Assembly (NCBI GenBank): GCA_037139415.1
Contig: JBAXGN010000025.1
Coordinates: 1-51,439, forward strand
Origin: Verrucomicrobiota bacterium
Lineage (GTDB): Bacteria; Verrucomicrobiota; Verrucomicrobiia; Limisphaerales; Fontisphaeraceae
Direction of reading: 5' to 3'
DNA length: 51,439 nt
Positions 18,367-26,788 of this stretch are shown piece by piece; position 1 is the first letter of the stretch; every line of letters begins with the position of its first letter. Made by a program: the position numbers and the translations under genes. The notes under the pieces were generated by a model, which saw nothing but the letters and a program-made list of their open reading frames with translations, did no database searches and was not told the origin of the DNA.

Positions 18367-19605
18367 ATGCCAATCCTTAAACATATCCTCGATCGTTTCC
18401 GTCCCGCACAAAAATCGTCCATGCCCGTCGCGCGCGCGTTCTTGCGCGGCGACGACGAACCGGAATCCGGCTCGTTGCCCTTGGTCAACCCGTACCAGCA
18501 ATCCGCGTGGGTTTATGCCGCCGTGTGCGCCAAGGCCGCCAAGATCGCGCAAATCCCATTCCGTCTTTCGCGCGCCGGAGTTCGGCGGCGCGGCGAAAAC
18601 CTGGTCACCAGCGGGCCGCTGTATGACCTGTTCCAGCGACCGCATCCACGCCTGGACCGGTTTGCCTTCTGGGAATTGATCTCGACCTGGCTGGATCTGC
18701 GCGGCGAAGTCTTCCTTGTGGCGCTCGATGCCGATGGCCGGGTGCAAAGCCTTACCGCGCGCCCACGCGCCTTTCCGGTGCGCAGCCTGCTGGTGCTGCC
18801 GCCGGATGATTTTCAGGAAATCATCACCGACCACCAATTGACTGGCTGGCGTTATCAGCCGGGCGGGCCGTATTCGCCCCTGCCTGGCGCGGCCCTGCTG
18901 CCGGAGGAAGTGATTCACCTGAAGCTGCCAAACCCGTTCCAGTTCTGGCGCGGGATGTCGCCGCTGACGGTGGCCCAGCTTGCTGTGCAAACGGATTACG
19001 CCTCCGCCCAATTCATGAAGGGCCTCATGCTGAACAATGCCGATCCGGGCCTCATCGTCACCGCCAACAGTTGCCTTTCCGAACATCAAATGGAGCAAAT
19101 CTACGCCGCCTTGCGCGAGCGCAAACGCCGGCCCGGCGCCGCCGACCGTCCGTTGTTCCTGCCGTTCGACGTGAAGGTGGACAAACCGGCGTTGCGCGCG
19201 GCGGATGTGCAGTTTTTGGAAAACCGCAAGTTCTCGCGCCAGGAAATCGGCAGCATTTTCAAGGTGCCGCAAACCATCCTGGGCTACACGGAGGATGCCA
19301 ACCGCAGCGTGGACGAGCAGCAATCGCTCAACTGGCTGATCAACGTCATCCTACCGCTGGGTCGTCGCATCGAGGCCGCGCTGCAGCCGTTGTTGGACCT
19401 GGCCGGCCCTGAACTCAGCGGCTGGTTTGATCCCGACGCCCTGCCCGAAATGCAGGCCGCCCGCCGCGCCCGCGTGGATACCGCTGTAAAGCTTGCCACT
19501 CTGGGCGTGCCGTTCAACGATCTGAACCGGGAGTTGGATTTGGGATTTCCGGAATACGCGTGGGGAAATGAACAGAGGAGCCAGAAACCAGAAGTCAGGA
19601 GTTAG
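18367..19605 (+). CDS. Phage portal protein (HK97 family)
   Basis: 412 residues with portal hallmarks: 'SAWVYAAVCAKAAKIAQIPF' near the N-terminus, 'HLKLPNPFQFWRGMSPL', 'FMKGLMLNNADPGLIV' and 'RQEIGSIFKVPQTILG'. It forms the dodecameric DNA entry vertex. The last residues (about 'NEQRSQKPEVRS') are encoded by an 'AGAAGTCAGGAGTTAG' repeat tract and are not portal-like. The natural C-terminus has therefore been replaced, or extended, at a repeat. The gene ends 3 bases from a convergent host-type operon, and no protease or capsid follows on this strand; both are found on the other strand at 26.8-28.9 kb. Confidence 0.92.
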   Translation: MPILKHILDRFRPAQKSSMPVARAFLRGDDEPESGSLPLVNPYQQSAWVYAAVCAKAAKIAQIPFRLSRAGVRRRGENLVTSGPLYDLFQRPHPRLDRFAFWELISTWLDLRGEVFLVALDADGRVQSLTARPRAFPVRSLLVLPPDDFQEIITDHQLTGWRYQPGGPYSPLPGAALLPEEVIHLKLPNPFQFWRGMSPLTVAQLAVQTDYASAQFMKGLMLNNADPGLIVTANSCLSEHQMEQIYAALRERKRRPGAADRPLFLPFDVKVDKPALRAADVQFLENRKFSRQEIGSIFKVPQTILGYTEDANRSVDEQQSLNWLINVILPLGRRIEAALQPLLDLAGPELSGWFDPDALPEMQAARRARVDTAVKLATLGVPFNDLNRELDLGFPEYAWGNEQRSQKPEVRS

Positions 19606-19608
19606 AAG

Positions 19609-20394
19609 TTATGGCGTCAACAATTCGGGACGCAGCGTGCCCACGATGTGTTGCGGTAACAGGGGATCGAGCGAATCCGGAGCGGGTTTTTCCAGTCCCA
19701 CGTGTCCATCGCAGAACGTGACATTTGCCCGCTCGGTGTGGCGGAAGTGGGTGGTGGGTTCATCTTGGGAAATGAAATACGATTCTTCGAGCATGGGATT
19801 ATCCGGCGAGGCGGGCGCCAACCAGGTATTCACCTGTGCCGCATCGGCATACAGCGCCAGACCACTCGTGTTGGTGATCTGGTTGACGTTGAATGGCGGC
19901 TTGGAAAGGAGCGTAGAAAAATTGTTGTTGTACCCGTAACCATAGGCGGCACCTTTGGCCTTGAGCTTGAACTCCACCAGCGAGTAATCCAGCGACGGAC
20001 ACAACTCGACGCCCCGGCCAAGCAAGTACGGATACAGCGCACCCTGAGTCGCATCAAACGATCGAGTTCCTTCCGCCCCGGTCTGGAGCCAGCCAAACCA
20101 ATACAGCCCACCACCGTTGGTGTTCGCAAGGAGATACCGGAATGCCTGGCCCTGGTTGTCATCCCAGTACATCTGGGTGGCCAAGCCAAGTTGTTTCAAG
20201 TTGCTCACGCATTGGATGCGTTGAGCAGCCTTTTTGGCGCGGTTCAACGCGGGCAACAGCAATCCCGCCAGAATCGCAATGATCGCAATAACAATGAGAA
20301 GCTCGATCAAGGTAAAAGCAGAAATCTGCAGACGGGAGACCAGAGCTTCCAACTTCTGACTTCTGACTTCTAACTTCTGTTTCCTCATTTTCAT
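19609..20394 (-). CDS. Prepilin-type N-terminal cleavage / H-X9-DG domain protein
   Basis: 261 residues from ATG 20394. A type IV prepilin/pseudopilin leader '[20 protein letters not shown]' is followed by the helix '[21 protein letters not shown]' and a C-terminal H-X9-DG motif ([12 protein letters not shown]). This is the large Planctomycetota/Verrucomicrobiota pseudopilin-like family. The first residues ('[17 protein letters not shown]') are encoded by a 'CAGAAGTCAGAAGTTAG' repeat, so the leader has been lengthened by a repeat. Its ATG overlaps the stop of the upstream gene (ATGA), suggesting translational coupling as the fourth gene of the riboswitch-led operon. Confidence 0.9.
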   Translation of the reverse strand: MKMRKQKLEVRSQKLEALVSRLQISAFTLIELLIVIAIIAILAGLLLPALNRAKKAAQRIQCVSNLKQLGLATQMYWDDNQGQAFRYLLANTNGGGLYWFGWLQTGAEGTRSFDATQGALYPYLLGRGVELCPSLDYSLVEFKLKAKGAAYGYGYNNNFSTLLSKPPFNVNQITNTSGLALYADAAQVNTWLAPASPDNPMLEESYFISQDEPTTHFRHTERANVTFCDGHVGLEKPAPDSLDPLLPQHIVGTLRPELLTP

Positions 20395-21371
20395 GGTTTG
20401 GTGGCCATTATCCGGTAGAAGCCGGGTTTGGACGTTGGCCGGTTGGTGTCGCGCAGCGCGATGGGGCCGCCGCCGTTCACCGTTGCCACATTCGTCCAAG
20501 TTTTCATATCCGCTGAGCGTTGCAACCCATACACCCAGTTGGTCTGAGAGGAAAGCCCGATTTCCCAGTTGCCGTTGGTCAACCCGCCCTGGATTTTTGC
20601 CACGGGCGGATCGGGACACGTCACCGACACATTATCCACCACCCCATGCGCCAGCACCGAACCGGTGCCTTTGCCATCGTTGTAACTGGTGACCGAAAAG
20701 CAATTTACCCGGAAACCCGCTTGGTTGGTGAATACCAGGGGATTCATGCTGCTGTTTGTGCCCAAGCCGAAGAGCACCCCGTTACAGGTAGCCGACATCT
20801 GCATGGTCTTATTGCTGGAAGTATAGGTGATTTGCAAGTGATATAAGTCGTCGGTCGTCATTTCCAACGGATAGTTATGGCTATATTCGTAAGCACTGTT
20901 GGTCTTCACCACCGCCAAGGCAAACGTGGCGCCGAAGCCGGAATCTGGAAAATAATCAAACTCCACTAAATTACGCACTCCATTCCCAGTGCCAATAAAC
21001 AGGTTGGTGGCGAGTGTGTTGGTTTGGTTCATCAGCCCAAGAGCGATCTGGAAGGTGAACCGCTTGCCGGGGGTCGAGCCGATTCTGATGTCGCTCATTT
21101 TCAAATCAAACCCGAATTGAAAATCGTCCTGCTCACTGACCATGGTCCCCAACGGCAGGTAAAAGAAGCTGTTCGATTGCGAGGAATCCCACGTCACCTC
21201 CAGGTTCTGGTTGGCGGCATTCCACACAAAAAAGTTCGTGTCGCCATGCACCTTCCAGCCGCGCGCCGTCGGATCGCTGGAGAAATCCTCAAACAACTGG
21301 GCGGCAGGCGCTGCGACGGTGAAGACCGCCCACAGCGCCAGCACGCCCGGAATATGTTTCCGTTGTTTCAC
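20391..21371 (-). CDS. Secreted LamG-like protein
   Basis: 326 residues, GTG start overlapping the preceding stop (GTGA). A signal peptide ('[23 protein letters not shown]') is followed by a concanavalin/LamG-type beta sandwich ('[20 protein letters not shown]', '[14 protein letters not shown]', '[18 protein letters not shown]', '[16 protein letters not shown]'). The C-terminal module '[20 protein letters not shown]' ending 'GFYRIMA' is typical of Verrucomicrobiota exported proteins. Third gene of the operon led by the cobalamin riboswitch. Ligand unknown; a surface binding role is inferred. Confidence 0.75.
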   Translation of the reverse strand: MKQRKHIPGVLALWAVFTVAAPAAQLFEDFSSDPTARGWKVHGDTNFFVWNAANQNLEVTWDSSQSNSFFYLPLGTMVSEQDDFQFGFDLKMSDIRIGSTPGKRFTFQIALGLMNQTNTLATNLFIGTGNGVRNLVEFDYFPDSGFGATFALAVVKTNSAYEYSHNYPLEMTTDDLYHLQITYTSSNKTMQMSATCNGVLFGLGTNSSMNPLVFTNQAGFRVNCFSVTSYNDGKGTGSVLAHGVVDNVSVTCPDPPVAKIQGGLTNGNWEIGLSSQTNWVYGLQRSADMKTWTNVATVNGGGPIALRDTNRPTSKPGFYRIMATKP

Positions 21372-21598
21372 GCCACCAGCCAGGTATTTGGCGCGGGCCA
21401 GACGGTTTTGCCCGTCAGGCAGTCATGGCACAGACACACCTTGTGCCGCAGTTCGGCGGGTATCCGCGCGAGCGCCGCCTCGGAAGGTTTTTCGTTCCAG
21501 CACCAGCACGGGCCTTCGTGGTTGCCCTGCTTGGCCAGCTCGCAATCATTGGGCTGGCCGCACAGCGGACAAACGCACGGGTTATGCGGAGAATTCAT
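21368..21598 (-). CDS. Cysteine-rich CWC family protein
   Basis: 76 residues from ATG 21598. The pattern 'CVCPLCGQPNDCELAK' then 'GPCWCWNEKP' and 'VCLCHDCL' matches the Cys-rich CWC family (PF14375), small cytoplasmic proteins with probable metal binding and unknown function. It starts 10 bases after the PEP-CTERM gene and overlaps the next start by 4 bases. Bacterial relatives are often annotated near metal or cofactor genes, which fits the cobalamin riboswitch upstream. The link is suggestive only. Confidence 0.8.
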   Translation of the reverse strand: MNSPHNPCVCPLCGQPNDCELAKQGNHEGPCWCWNEKPSEAALARIPAELRHKVCLCHDCLTGKTVWPAPNTWLVA

Positions 21599-21608
21599 GA
21601 GACGTCCC

Positions 21609-22433
21609 TTACTTGGCTTTGCGCCGCCACCACAACAACCCGGCGCCAACCAGACCCAGCGCCCATGTCGAGGGCTCCGGCACCGCCGTGGAAAAAGCAT
21701 CCACCTTCACCCGGCCGTCCAGCACATCCACGCGCAGATAACTGGCATCCAGCAGGTTCACGCTCCCGCCCAAGCCATCCTGCGCCAGGCTCAGGTCGTA
21801 CCCGGCGCCGCCGGCGGAACCCGCGTACAACGCTCGCATGCCCGTATAATCCAGCCCGGCGAGATCCGATGGATTCAGCGCGGGATTGGGCGCCAGGCCA
21901 AATTGCCCGAAGGAGTCGGTAGGCAACCCGGCCTCGATCTGCCGCGTCAGCGTGGGATTCAACGTGTAAAACAGCACGCCATCCTGGCTCACGGAAATGC
22001 GCACATTGCCACCATCCGGATTATAATACGTGCCATCCGAAATCCCGGCGCCATAGTATTCGCCATTCGTAATGTTCAGGCCATACGCGCCGTAGATGAG
22101 AAAATCCGCACCGTAAGGATTCGCGCCCGAATTCCGGATAGGGGTATCAAACTTGACCGTCAGCGACCCGCCCGCCCCGATCAACAAAATATGATTGGTT
22201 TCATACGGCGCATAGAACTGGTCTATGGGCACGCTATACTGATCCATCAGGGTGGGTGCGCCCAAGGCCGAGGAGGCATTGGCATATTTCAACTCACTCC
22301 CGGACAAGGCGCCCGGATTGTAATTCACCACTGAGGTGGCGAACGACAGGATTTGGGCGGGATTGCTGCCGGCCCACGAACATACGGTTAACGCGCCGGA
22401 CATTACCAGCGCCATCCAACTAGCTTTCTGCAT
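21609..22433 (-). CDS. PEP-CTERM surface protein under cobalamin riboswitch control
   Basis: 274 residues: an N-terminal signal peptide, a beta-rich body and a C-terminal sorting tail 'VPEPSTWALGLVGAGLLWWRRK' (PEP motif, hydrophobic span, basic end). That tail directs processing by exosortase. The body ('SALGAPTLMDQY', 'LLIGAGGSLTVKFDTPI', 'NPYGADFLIYGAYGLN', 'VRISVSQDGVLFYTL') resembles a family of bacterial cell-surface proteins with 'ALG-P' and 'DLLIFG' motifs. GAGAGA just before the ATG is the ribosome site. First gene of a four-gene operon. Because B12 would shut the operon off, I infer a role in capturing corrinoids or in B12-free metabolism. Confidence 0.88.
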   Translation of the reverse strand: MQKASWMALVMSGALTVCSWAGSNPAQILSFATSVVNYNPGALSGSELKYANASSALGAPTLMDQYSVPIDQFYAPYETNHILLIGAGGSLTVKFDTPIRNSGANPYGADFLIYGAYGLNITNGEYYGAGISDGTYYNPDGGNVRISVSQDGVLFYTLNPTLTRQIEAGLPTDSFGQFGLAPNPALNPSDLAGLDYTGMRALYAGSAGGAGYDLSLAQDGLGGSVNLLDASYLRVDVLDGRVKVDAFSTAVPEPSTWALGLVGAGLLWWRRKAK

Positions 22434-22450
22434 GGTCTCTCTTTCAGTTT

Positions 22451-22472
22451 GGTTCGCGACACAACGCGAACC
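22451..22472 (-). promoter_or_regulatory. Perfect hairpin just upstream of the PEP-CTERM ribosome site
   Basis: GGTTCGCG and CGCGAACC form an 8-bp perfect stem around a 6-base loop, ending about 18 bases before the start codon. It could be a second regulatory stem in the leader or a stabiliser of the mRNA 5' end after readthrough. Confidence 0.5.
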
Positions 22473-22522
22473 GAATCAGTTCTTTTAGAGACCAGCGCGG
22501 AGCCTGAATGTTTCCTGAAAAC

Positions 22523-22560
22523 AAAAAACCTTCACGCTCCGCAAAACGGCGAATGAAGGT
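22523..22560 (-). terminator. Intrinsic terminator in the riboswitch leader
   Basis: Read on the minus strand, ACCTTCA pairs with TGAAGGT around a GC-rich, partly paired centre, and TTTTTTG follows immediately. It lies between the cobalamin aptamer and the first gene. This is the expected layout of a transcription-attenuating expression platform: ligand bound, terminator formed, operon off. Confidence 0.75.
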
Positions 22561-22654
22561 ATTCAACGCATGCCGCCCCGAGACGCGGGGCAGCCTGGTC
22601 TCATCCTTCTCTGTGCGGAGAAGCTGGCTCCGCACCTTGCGGAACCATGACGAG

Positions 22655-22830
22655 CACCCTTGGACCGGTATCCTGACTTCGGGCTTCAAACCTCACTCCC
22701 GCCTTCCCGCTGGTGTGACCCAACAGTGGCCCAGGGAGCTTGTAACCCGTTACAGTGGCGCAACCGTCCCTGATTTTAACAGGGTTCCCAGTCGCCCAAA
22801 GGTGTATTCAAAGAACCGTGTCTTTGTTAA
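22655..22830 (-). promoter_or_regulatory. Cobalamin (B12) riboswitch aptamer
   Basis: On the minus strand the conserved blocks appear in order: 'GGGAACCCTGTTAAAATCAG' (the GGGAA...GGTGAAAATC-like block), 'GCGCCACTGTAA' (B12 box), 'GCCACTGTTGGGTCA', 'GCGGGAAGGCGGGAG', and 'GAAGCCCGAAGTCAGGATAC', which closes the core. These are diagnostic of cobalamin riboswitches. The aptamer ends about 220 bases before the PEP-CTERM start, with an intrinsic terminator between. It would repress the downstream operon when adenosyl- or methylcobalamin is plentiful. Confidence 0.9.
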
Positions 22831-22861
22831 ACCCGCCCGGCCCCAAAGCCAAGCTTTAATT

Positions 22862-22888
22862 TTGGGAAGTTTTAATTGTTCTTCCCAA
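22862..22888. promoter_or_regulatory. 8-bp inverted repeat upstream of the riboswitch
   Basis: TTGGGAAG and CTTCCCAA flank an 11-base AT-rich loop. It lies in the divergent space between the riboswitch leader (-) and the methylase gene (+). It could be an operator for either promoter or a small terminator. Not assigned. Confidence 0.35.
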
Positions 22889-23017
22889 CACTCGCTAACG
22901 CTTGCCTCCCGCCGAAATTTCCATTAAGCTCTTTCTTGACATGAGATTAGCAGTTCAACGGGCAGGCCGCGCCCTGCTCAAGTTCGTGCCGGGGGGCGAG
23001 CGGAGCTATTTTGCCCA

Positions 23018-23929
23018 ATGAAAGTTCCGCATCCCATTCCATACCAAGGCAGCAAGCGTGGCTTGGCACCAGCCATTTTGGAGTATTTCCCGGAACGCGT
23101 GGCAGCCTTGATTGAGCCATTTGCCGGATCAGCGGCGCTCACCCTGGCGGCAGCCGCCAGGGGTTTGGCTGACCGATATGTGATCAATGACCTGAACAAA
23201 CCACTTATCGGCTTGTGGCAGGCCATTATCGAGTCACCGGAAAAACTGGCGCGGCAATACGAAGCCCTCTGGCGCGCGCAACATGACGACCGCCGGCTTT
23301 ATTACGACAAAGTGCGCGATGACTTTAACAAGTCGGGGCGTCCGGATTGCCTGCTTTACCTTTTGGCCCGCTGCGTCAAGGCCTCCGTGCGCTACAATGC
23401 CAGCGGAGACTTCAACCAAAGCCCGGACAACCGGCGGATGGGTGCCTTGCCTGAGACCATGAAAGAACACCTGCTTGGGGCGTCTCACTTGTTACACGGG
23501 AAAACCAAGCTTTTATCCCTCGACTACAAGGACGTTGTGAGTCAGGCGACAGCGGATGATTTGGTGTATATGGACCCGCCCTATCAGGGCGTTTGTGGCG
23601 AACGCGATCCGCGTTATCTCAAAGGTGTGGTGTTCGATGAATTCGTTGAAGCTCTGGAGTCGTTGAATTATCGGGATATCAAATACCTTGTCAGTTATGA
23701 TGGCCGGACCGGCGAACGGACCCACGGACGTAAATTGCCAGACCATTTGCGGCTGCATCTGGTCGAGCTTGAGGCGGGCCGTTCCTCACAGGCAACGTTA
23801 TTGGGACGGGATGAAGTTACGGTGGAATCCCTGTATCTGTCACCGGCTCTCGGTGAGGCGCTGCATTTACGACGGCAACCGCGCCGTCGCACCGTCGAGC
23901 AGTTAACGCTGTTGGAGGCGAGACGATGA
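23018..23929 (+). CDS. DNA adenine N6-methyltransferase, D12 (Dam-like) class
   Basis: 303 residues. It opens with the D12 class signature 'PIPYQGSKRGLAPAIL', then the SAM-binding 'LIEPFAGSAALTLAAAARG' with 'VINDLN'. The catalytic 'DLVYMDPPYQGV' (DPPY) appears in the second half, giving the alpha order of Dam-type enzymes. It should methylate adenine in a short palindromic site. Its stop overlaps the start of the HNH gene (ATGA), so the pair is translationally coupled, as expected for a compact restriction-modification module. It lies inside the segment that separates the two phage halves. Confidence 0.93.
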   Translation: MKVPHPIPYQGSKRGLAPAILEYFPERVAALIEPFAGSAALTLAAAARGLADRYVINDLNKPLIGLWQAIIESPEKLARQYEALWRAQHDDRRLYYDKVRDDFNKSGRPDCLLYLLARCVKASVRYNASGDFNQSPDNRRMGALPETMKEHLLGASHLLHGKTKLLSLDYKDVVSQATADDLVYMDPPYQGVCGERDPRYLKGVVFDEFVEALESLNYRDIKYLVSYDGRTGERTHGRKLPDHLRLHLVELEAGRSSQATLLGRDEVTVESLYLSPALGEALHLRRQPRRRTVEQLTLLEARR

Positions 23930-24678
23930 GCAAGCCCAAACTTCCTCCCAAGTTCACGGCGCTATGCAAATCGGTAACCGCCAAACGCCCAAAGACGGTG
24001 ATAGATCACCTCCTTAAGCATGGCTTCATCACCACCCAAGAGTTGAAAGACGACTATGGCTACAACCATCCGCCACGGGCGGTTCGTGACGTCAAGGAAC
24101 ATGGCATTCCCATCGAAATGTTCCGGGTGGCGGGAAATGACGGACGGAAAATCGCCGCCTACCGGTTCGGCGACCCAAGCAAAGCGCGGGCCGGACAGCA
24201 ACTGGGACGCACCGTTCTTTCAAAGGAACTGAAGGAAAAACTCATTGCCGCGCAGGGAGAATGCTGTGCCATTTACATGGAGCGTTTTCCTGCTCGGGAA
24301 CTGCAAATTGACCATCGCATCCCATTTGAAGTTTTAGGTGACGTGCCCGGCGCAGAGTCCGATCCGGGCGGCTACATGCTGCTTTGCGGTTCTGCCAATC
24401 GAGCCAAATCGTGGTCCTGTGAACATTGTGTCAACTGGCTTGAATTAAAGCAGGCCGGCATTTGTCGAAGCTGCTATTGGGCATTCCCGGACAACTATTC
24501 TCATGTGGCGATGCGCGAGGCACGCCGTGCCGACATCCTTTGGACCGAACAGGAAGTGCAATCGTATGAGGAGTTAAAACGGCGAACGCTGCAGCTTCAA
24601 AAAAATATTCCAGGCTACGTAAAGGAAATCATCGCTCAGCACTTGAAAATGGAGTCGGGGAAATCGGTGAGCACATAA
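23926..24678 (+). CDS. HNH endonuclease, predicted type II restriction partner
   Basis: 250 residues. The N-terminal half has a winged-helix-like region ('VIDHLLKHGFITTQELKDDYG' then 'PPRAVRDVKEHGIPIEMFRV'). The C-terminal half has an HNH/treble-clef nuclease core 'ELQIDHRIPFEVLGD' (catalytic DH), followed by 'MLLCGSANRAKSWSCEHC' and 'GICRSCYWAFP'; the paired cysteines could bind structural zinc. The 4-bp overlap with the D12 methylase gene makes a restriction role very likely. Recognition sequence unknown. A good terminator follows. Confidence 0.85.
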   Translation: MSKPKLPPKFTALCKSVTAKRPKTVIDHLLKHGFITTQELKDDYGYNHPPRAVRDVKEHGIPIEMFRVAGNDGRKIAAYRFGDPSKARAGQQLGRTVLSKELKEKLIAAQGECCAIYMERFPARELQIDHRIPFEVLGDVPGAESDPGGYMLLCGSANRAKSWSCEHCVNWLELKQAGICRSCYWAFPDNYSHVAMREARRADILWTEQEVQSYEELKRRTLQLQKNIPGYVKEIIAQHLKMESGKSVST

Positions 24679-24733
24679 ACGTATCGTGGGGTGGCAGATG
24701 GACGAATTGGGACGCATCCATTTTGGCGGTTTT

Positions 24734-24776
24734 CCGGTGGTCAGGTCGCTTTCCCCTCCTGACCCACCGGCTTTTA
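24734..24776 (+). terminator. Rho-independent terminator after the restriction-modification pair
   Basis: CCGGTGG-TCAGG pairs with CCTGA-CCCACCGG (12 pairs, one bulged C) around a 12-base loop and is followed by CTTTTAT. It closes the methylase/endonuclease operon. A repeat-like 'CAATTTAAAATTTCCAATTT' lies just beyond (24818-24837). Confidence 0.7.
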
Positions 24777-24840
24777 TCTGCACACCCTTCGGGCTCGATT
24801 TTTCAGTGAAAATTGCCAATTTAAAATTTCCAATTTGCAA

Positions 24841-25497
24841 TCATGTTAACCCCTCCATCCGTCGGTACCTTGCCAATACCGCCTGCACACCGGGCAACAG
24901 ATCCACCTGCGTGAACTTGAACCACGCGCTGCCGGTGACTTTCTCGGAAGTGTTGCCGGGCAGGAGCTGCAAGTCCTGCAACAACTGCACCGCGCCGCCG
25001 CCGCCACCCGCGCTCACCAGCCCCAGGCGGTTGCGGTTCTCGAACCAATACGCCACCTGCTCCACGCAACTGTATTCCAGTTCCGCTGGCAACGGTTCCT
25101 GCCCGGTTTGCGGGGATGTCCCCGGTAACACATAGCCGCCCGCAAACGTCACCCGGCCCAGTTCGCCCGGCGTACCCAGCGGCGAGGCCAGCGCGATCAC
25201 GGCGCGGGCCGGTGAGAGCAGGTACTCCACCTCCGACTGCTCCACCCAGCCTTCGTCCTCGCTGGTTTTCAATTCAAACTTCGCCACGGATTCAATGGGA
25301 TACCGATCCGCGCAGATCAGGCGCGACAACGCGCCAAACGTGTAGGTGGCGGTGGCGTCCCGCGCGAACCGGCGGCGGCATTCCAATTCAAAGCGGGCCG
25401 AGGCGTGCTGAAGGAACTGCAACAGCACCGGTTCAAATTCCGTTTCATAGGCCGGGATCGCCAGCCGGGTTTTAATAGTAGTGAGTTGGGTGAGCAT
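24841..25497 (-). CDS. Phage head-tail connector-like protein (gp6-type)
   Basis: 218 residues. The opening 'LTQLTTIKTRLAIPAYETEF' and 'LLQFLQHASARFELECRR' are typical of gp6-like head-tail connectors, where an N-terminal helical bundle docks on the portal. Beta strands follow ('WVEQSEVEYLLSPARAVIAL', 'GRVTFAGGYVLP') and then a helix that includes 'CVEQVAYWFENRNRLGL'. It is the last of four minus-strand phage structural genes. Confidence 0.75.
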   Translation of the reverse strand: MLTQLTTIKTRLAIPAYETEFEPVLLQFLQHASARFELECRRRFARDATATYTFGALSRLICADRYPIESVAKFELKTSEDEGWVEQSEVEYLLSPARAVIALASPLGTPGELGRVTFAGGYVLPGTSPQTGQEPLPAELEYSCVEQVAYWFENRNRLGLVSAGGGGGAVQLLQDLQLLPGNTSEKVTGSAWFKFTQVDLLPGVQAVLARYRRMEGLT

Positions 25498-25536
25498 AGG
25501 TTGTTTACAGTTAAGGTGATCTCTTGCTTCGAAATG

Positions 25537-26592
25537 TTACCACGTGCGCAGCACGGTCTTGAGCACGAAGTACCATTCGTTGGTGTTGTAGTGGTAGGTG
25601 TCCGTCAGGCGGAAGGAGAACACGCCGTTCGTGGCGGGTAGCACCGTGTTCCACGTGACCACCGTGACATTTGTGCCGGGCGGTGTGTTGGTGCCGCCGC
25701 TATCGCTCAGAAGGTAGGTGGTCCCCACGCCATTGGGCGCCAGGTACACATAACCGAACCGCGTGTTGATGCGGGTGGCGTTGGTGGTCAGGTACCAGAC
25801 GGTAAAACTGGCGTTGGTACCGATCAGGGCACGATCCGGGATGTTCCATTCCACCGTCTTGCCGTTGGCATTGCTGGAGAATGCCAGTGTGGGATAGGTG
25901 GCGAACTGGCTGAGCGATACCGTGCCGCCGGTGATCCAGCCGTCCATGGGCAGGAAACTGTGCTGCGCCAGGTTGGTGGCCAATAGTTGCCGCACCCAAT
26001 TGGTCTGCGCCACGCTGTTGGTCGCCTGTTGCACGGCCTGTGTGGTGGCCAAGCCGTTGGTGAGAAAGGCCGCATCAGTCCAGCTCAATCCGGCGGCGGC
26101 GGCTGGATTGGCCATCAGCAATTGATTGGCGGTACCGGCACCCAAGCGGACGACTTTGGCCCCGTCGCACACCAACAGGTCGCCGCGCGTGGTGAACAAC
26201 GCGCGGTCCAGATAGGCAGGCGACCATGGATATTGATACGTCAGCGAGCCGGTGACCAGCGTGGTCCAGTCGCGCGTGCCTATTCCCTCCGGTACGGCGA
26301 TGAGCAGGCTGTCCCGCGCATTGCCGCCCACGGTCACCCGGTAATTGCCGGGCCCCAGCGTGAGCGAGAACTGCCCGGTCTCATCCGAATTGATGGCTGA
26401 AACGCTGGAAAGCAGTACGCTGCCGCCGGTGACCAGCGGGGTACTGAGCGGCGTGAAGGTGAGATTGGTGGCCACGGCAGCCAACCCGGTATCGCGCACA
26501 TTGCCGGTGATGGTGGCGGCTTGGATGGGGTGCGCGATGGCCAGAACTGATGCGAACACAACGGGCATTGATTTGCGGATCATGGTTTTCAT
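25537..26592 (-). CDS. Secreted fibre-like protein inside the capsid operon
   Basis: 351 residues. Unlike its neighbours it begins with a Sec signal peptide ('MPVVFASVLAIAHPIQAA'), then a carboxypeptidase-regulatory-like strand set ('TITGNVRDTGLAAVATNLTF', 'GNYRVTVGGNARDSLL'). The middle 'LFTTRGDLLVCDGAKVVRLG' and 'NPAAAAGLSWTDAAF' resemble phage tail-fibre stalk sequence ('GDLL...G..VRL..G'). The C-terminal part is Asn/Thr-rich beta. A signal peptide on a virion-type protein is unusual. Either a host secreted protein was inserted in the module or a fibre-like protein has been recruited for export. Confidence 0.65.
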   Translation of the reverse strand: MKTMIRKSMPVVFASVLAIAHPIQAATITGNVRDTGLAAVATNLTFTPLSTPLVTGGSVLLSSVSAINSDETGQFSLTLGPGNYRVTVGGNARDSLLIAVPEGIGTRDWTTLVTGSLTYQYPWSPAYLDRALFTTRGDLLVCDGAKVVRLGAGTANQLLMANPAAAAGLSWTDAAFLTNGLATTQAVQQATNSVAQTNWVRQLLATNLAQHSFLPMDGWITGGTVSLSQFATYPTLAFSSNANGKTVEWNIPDRALIGTNASFTVWYLTTNATRINTRFGYVYLAPNGVGTTYLLSDSGGTNTPPGTNVTVVTWNTVLPATNGVFSFRLTDTYHYNTNEWYFVLKTVLRTW

Positions 26593-26624
26593 ACGACACT
26601 AATTTTCAGGATTGGGTGATGCTT

Positions 26625-26776
26625 CGTAGCAGCCGAAGTAAGGAGACCCCGGCTTCAAATTCAATGTAGGTGACGACGTAAGGAGTCTCACTTTAAAGTC
26701 CCGGCGGGTTGTTGACATAAGGCTGCTCCAATTTTCGGGTTTCCATTATTTGAGCCTCATTACTTCGGCTGCTACG
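26625..26776. mobile_element. 152-bp MITE-like element with perfect 17-bp terminal inverted repeats
   Basis: CGTAGCAGCCGAAGTAA at 26625-26641 is the exact reverse complement of TTACTTCGGCTGCTACG at 26760-26776. The interior is non-coding. It lies in the gap between the capsid gene and the fibre-like gene. Size and ends fit a miniature inverted-repeat element or a large dispersed palindrome; no target-site duplication was evident to me. Confidence 0.6.
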
Positions 26777-26788
26777 TTAGGTTAAGTT

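Noticed and set aside
17653-19323. 556-residue open frame on - opposite terminase and portal
   Set aside because: It spans two genes with intact phage motifs on the other strand; no recognisable domain.
22508-22927. 139-residue open frame on + and 81-residue frame on - across the leader
   Set aside because: They cover the cobalamin aptamer and its terminator; RNA structure explains the sequence better.
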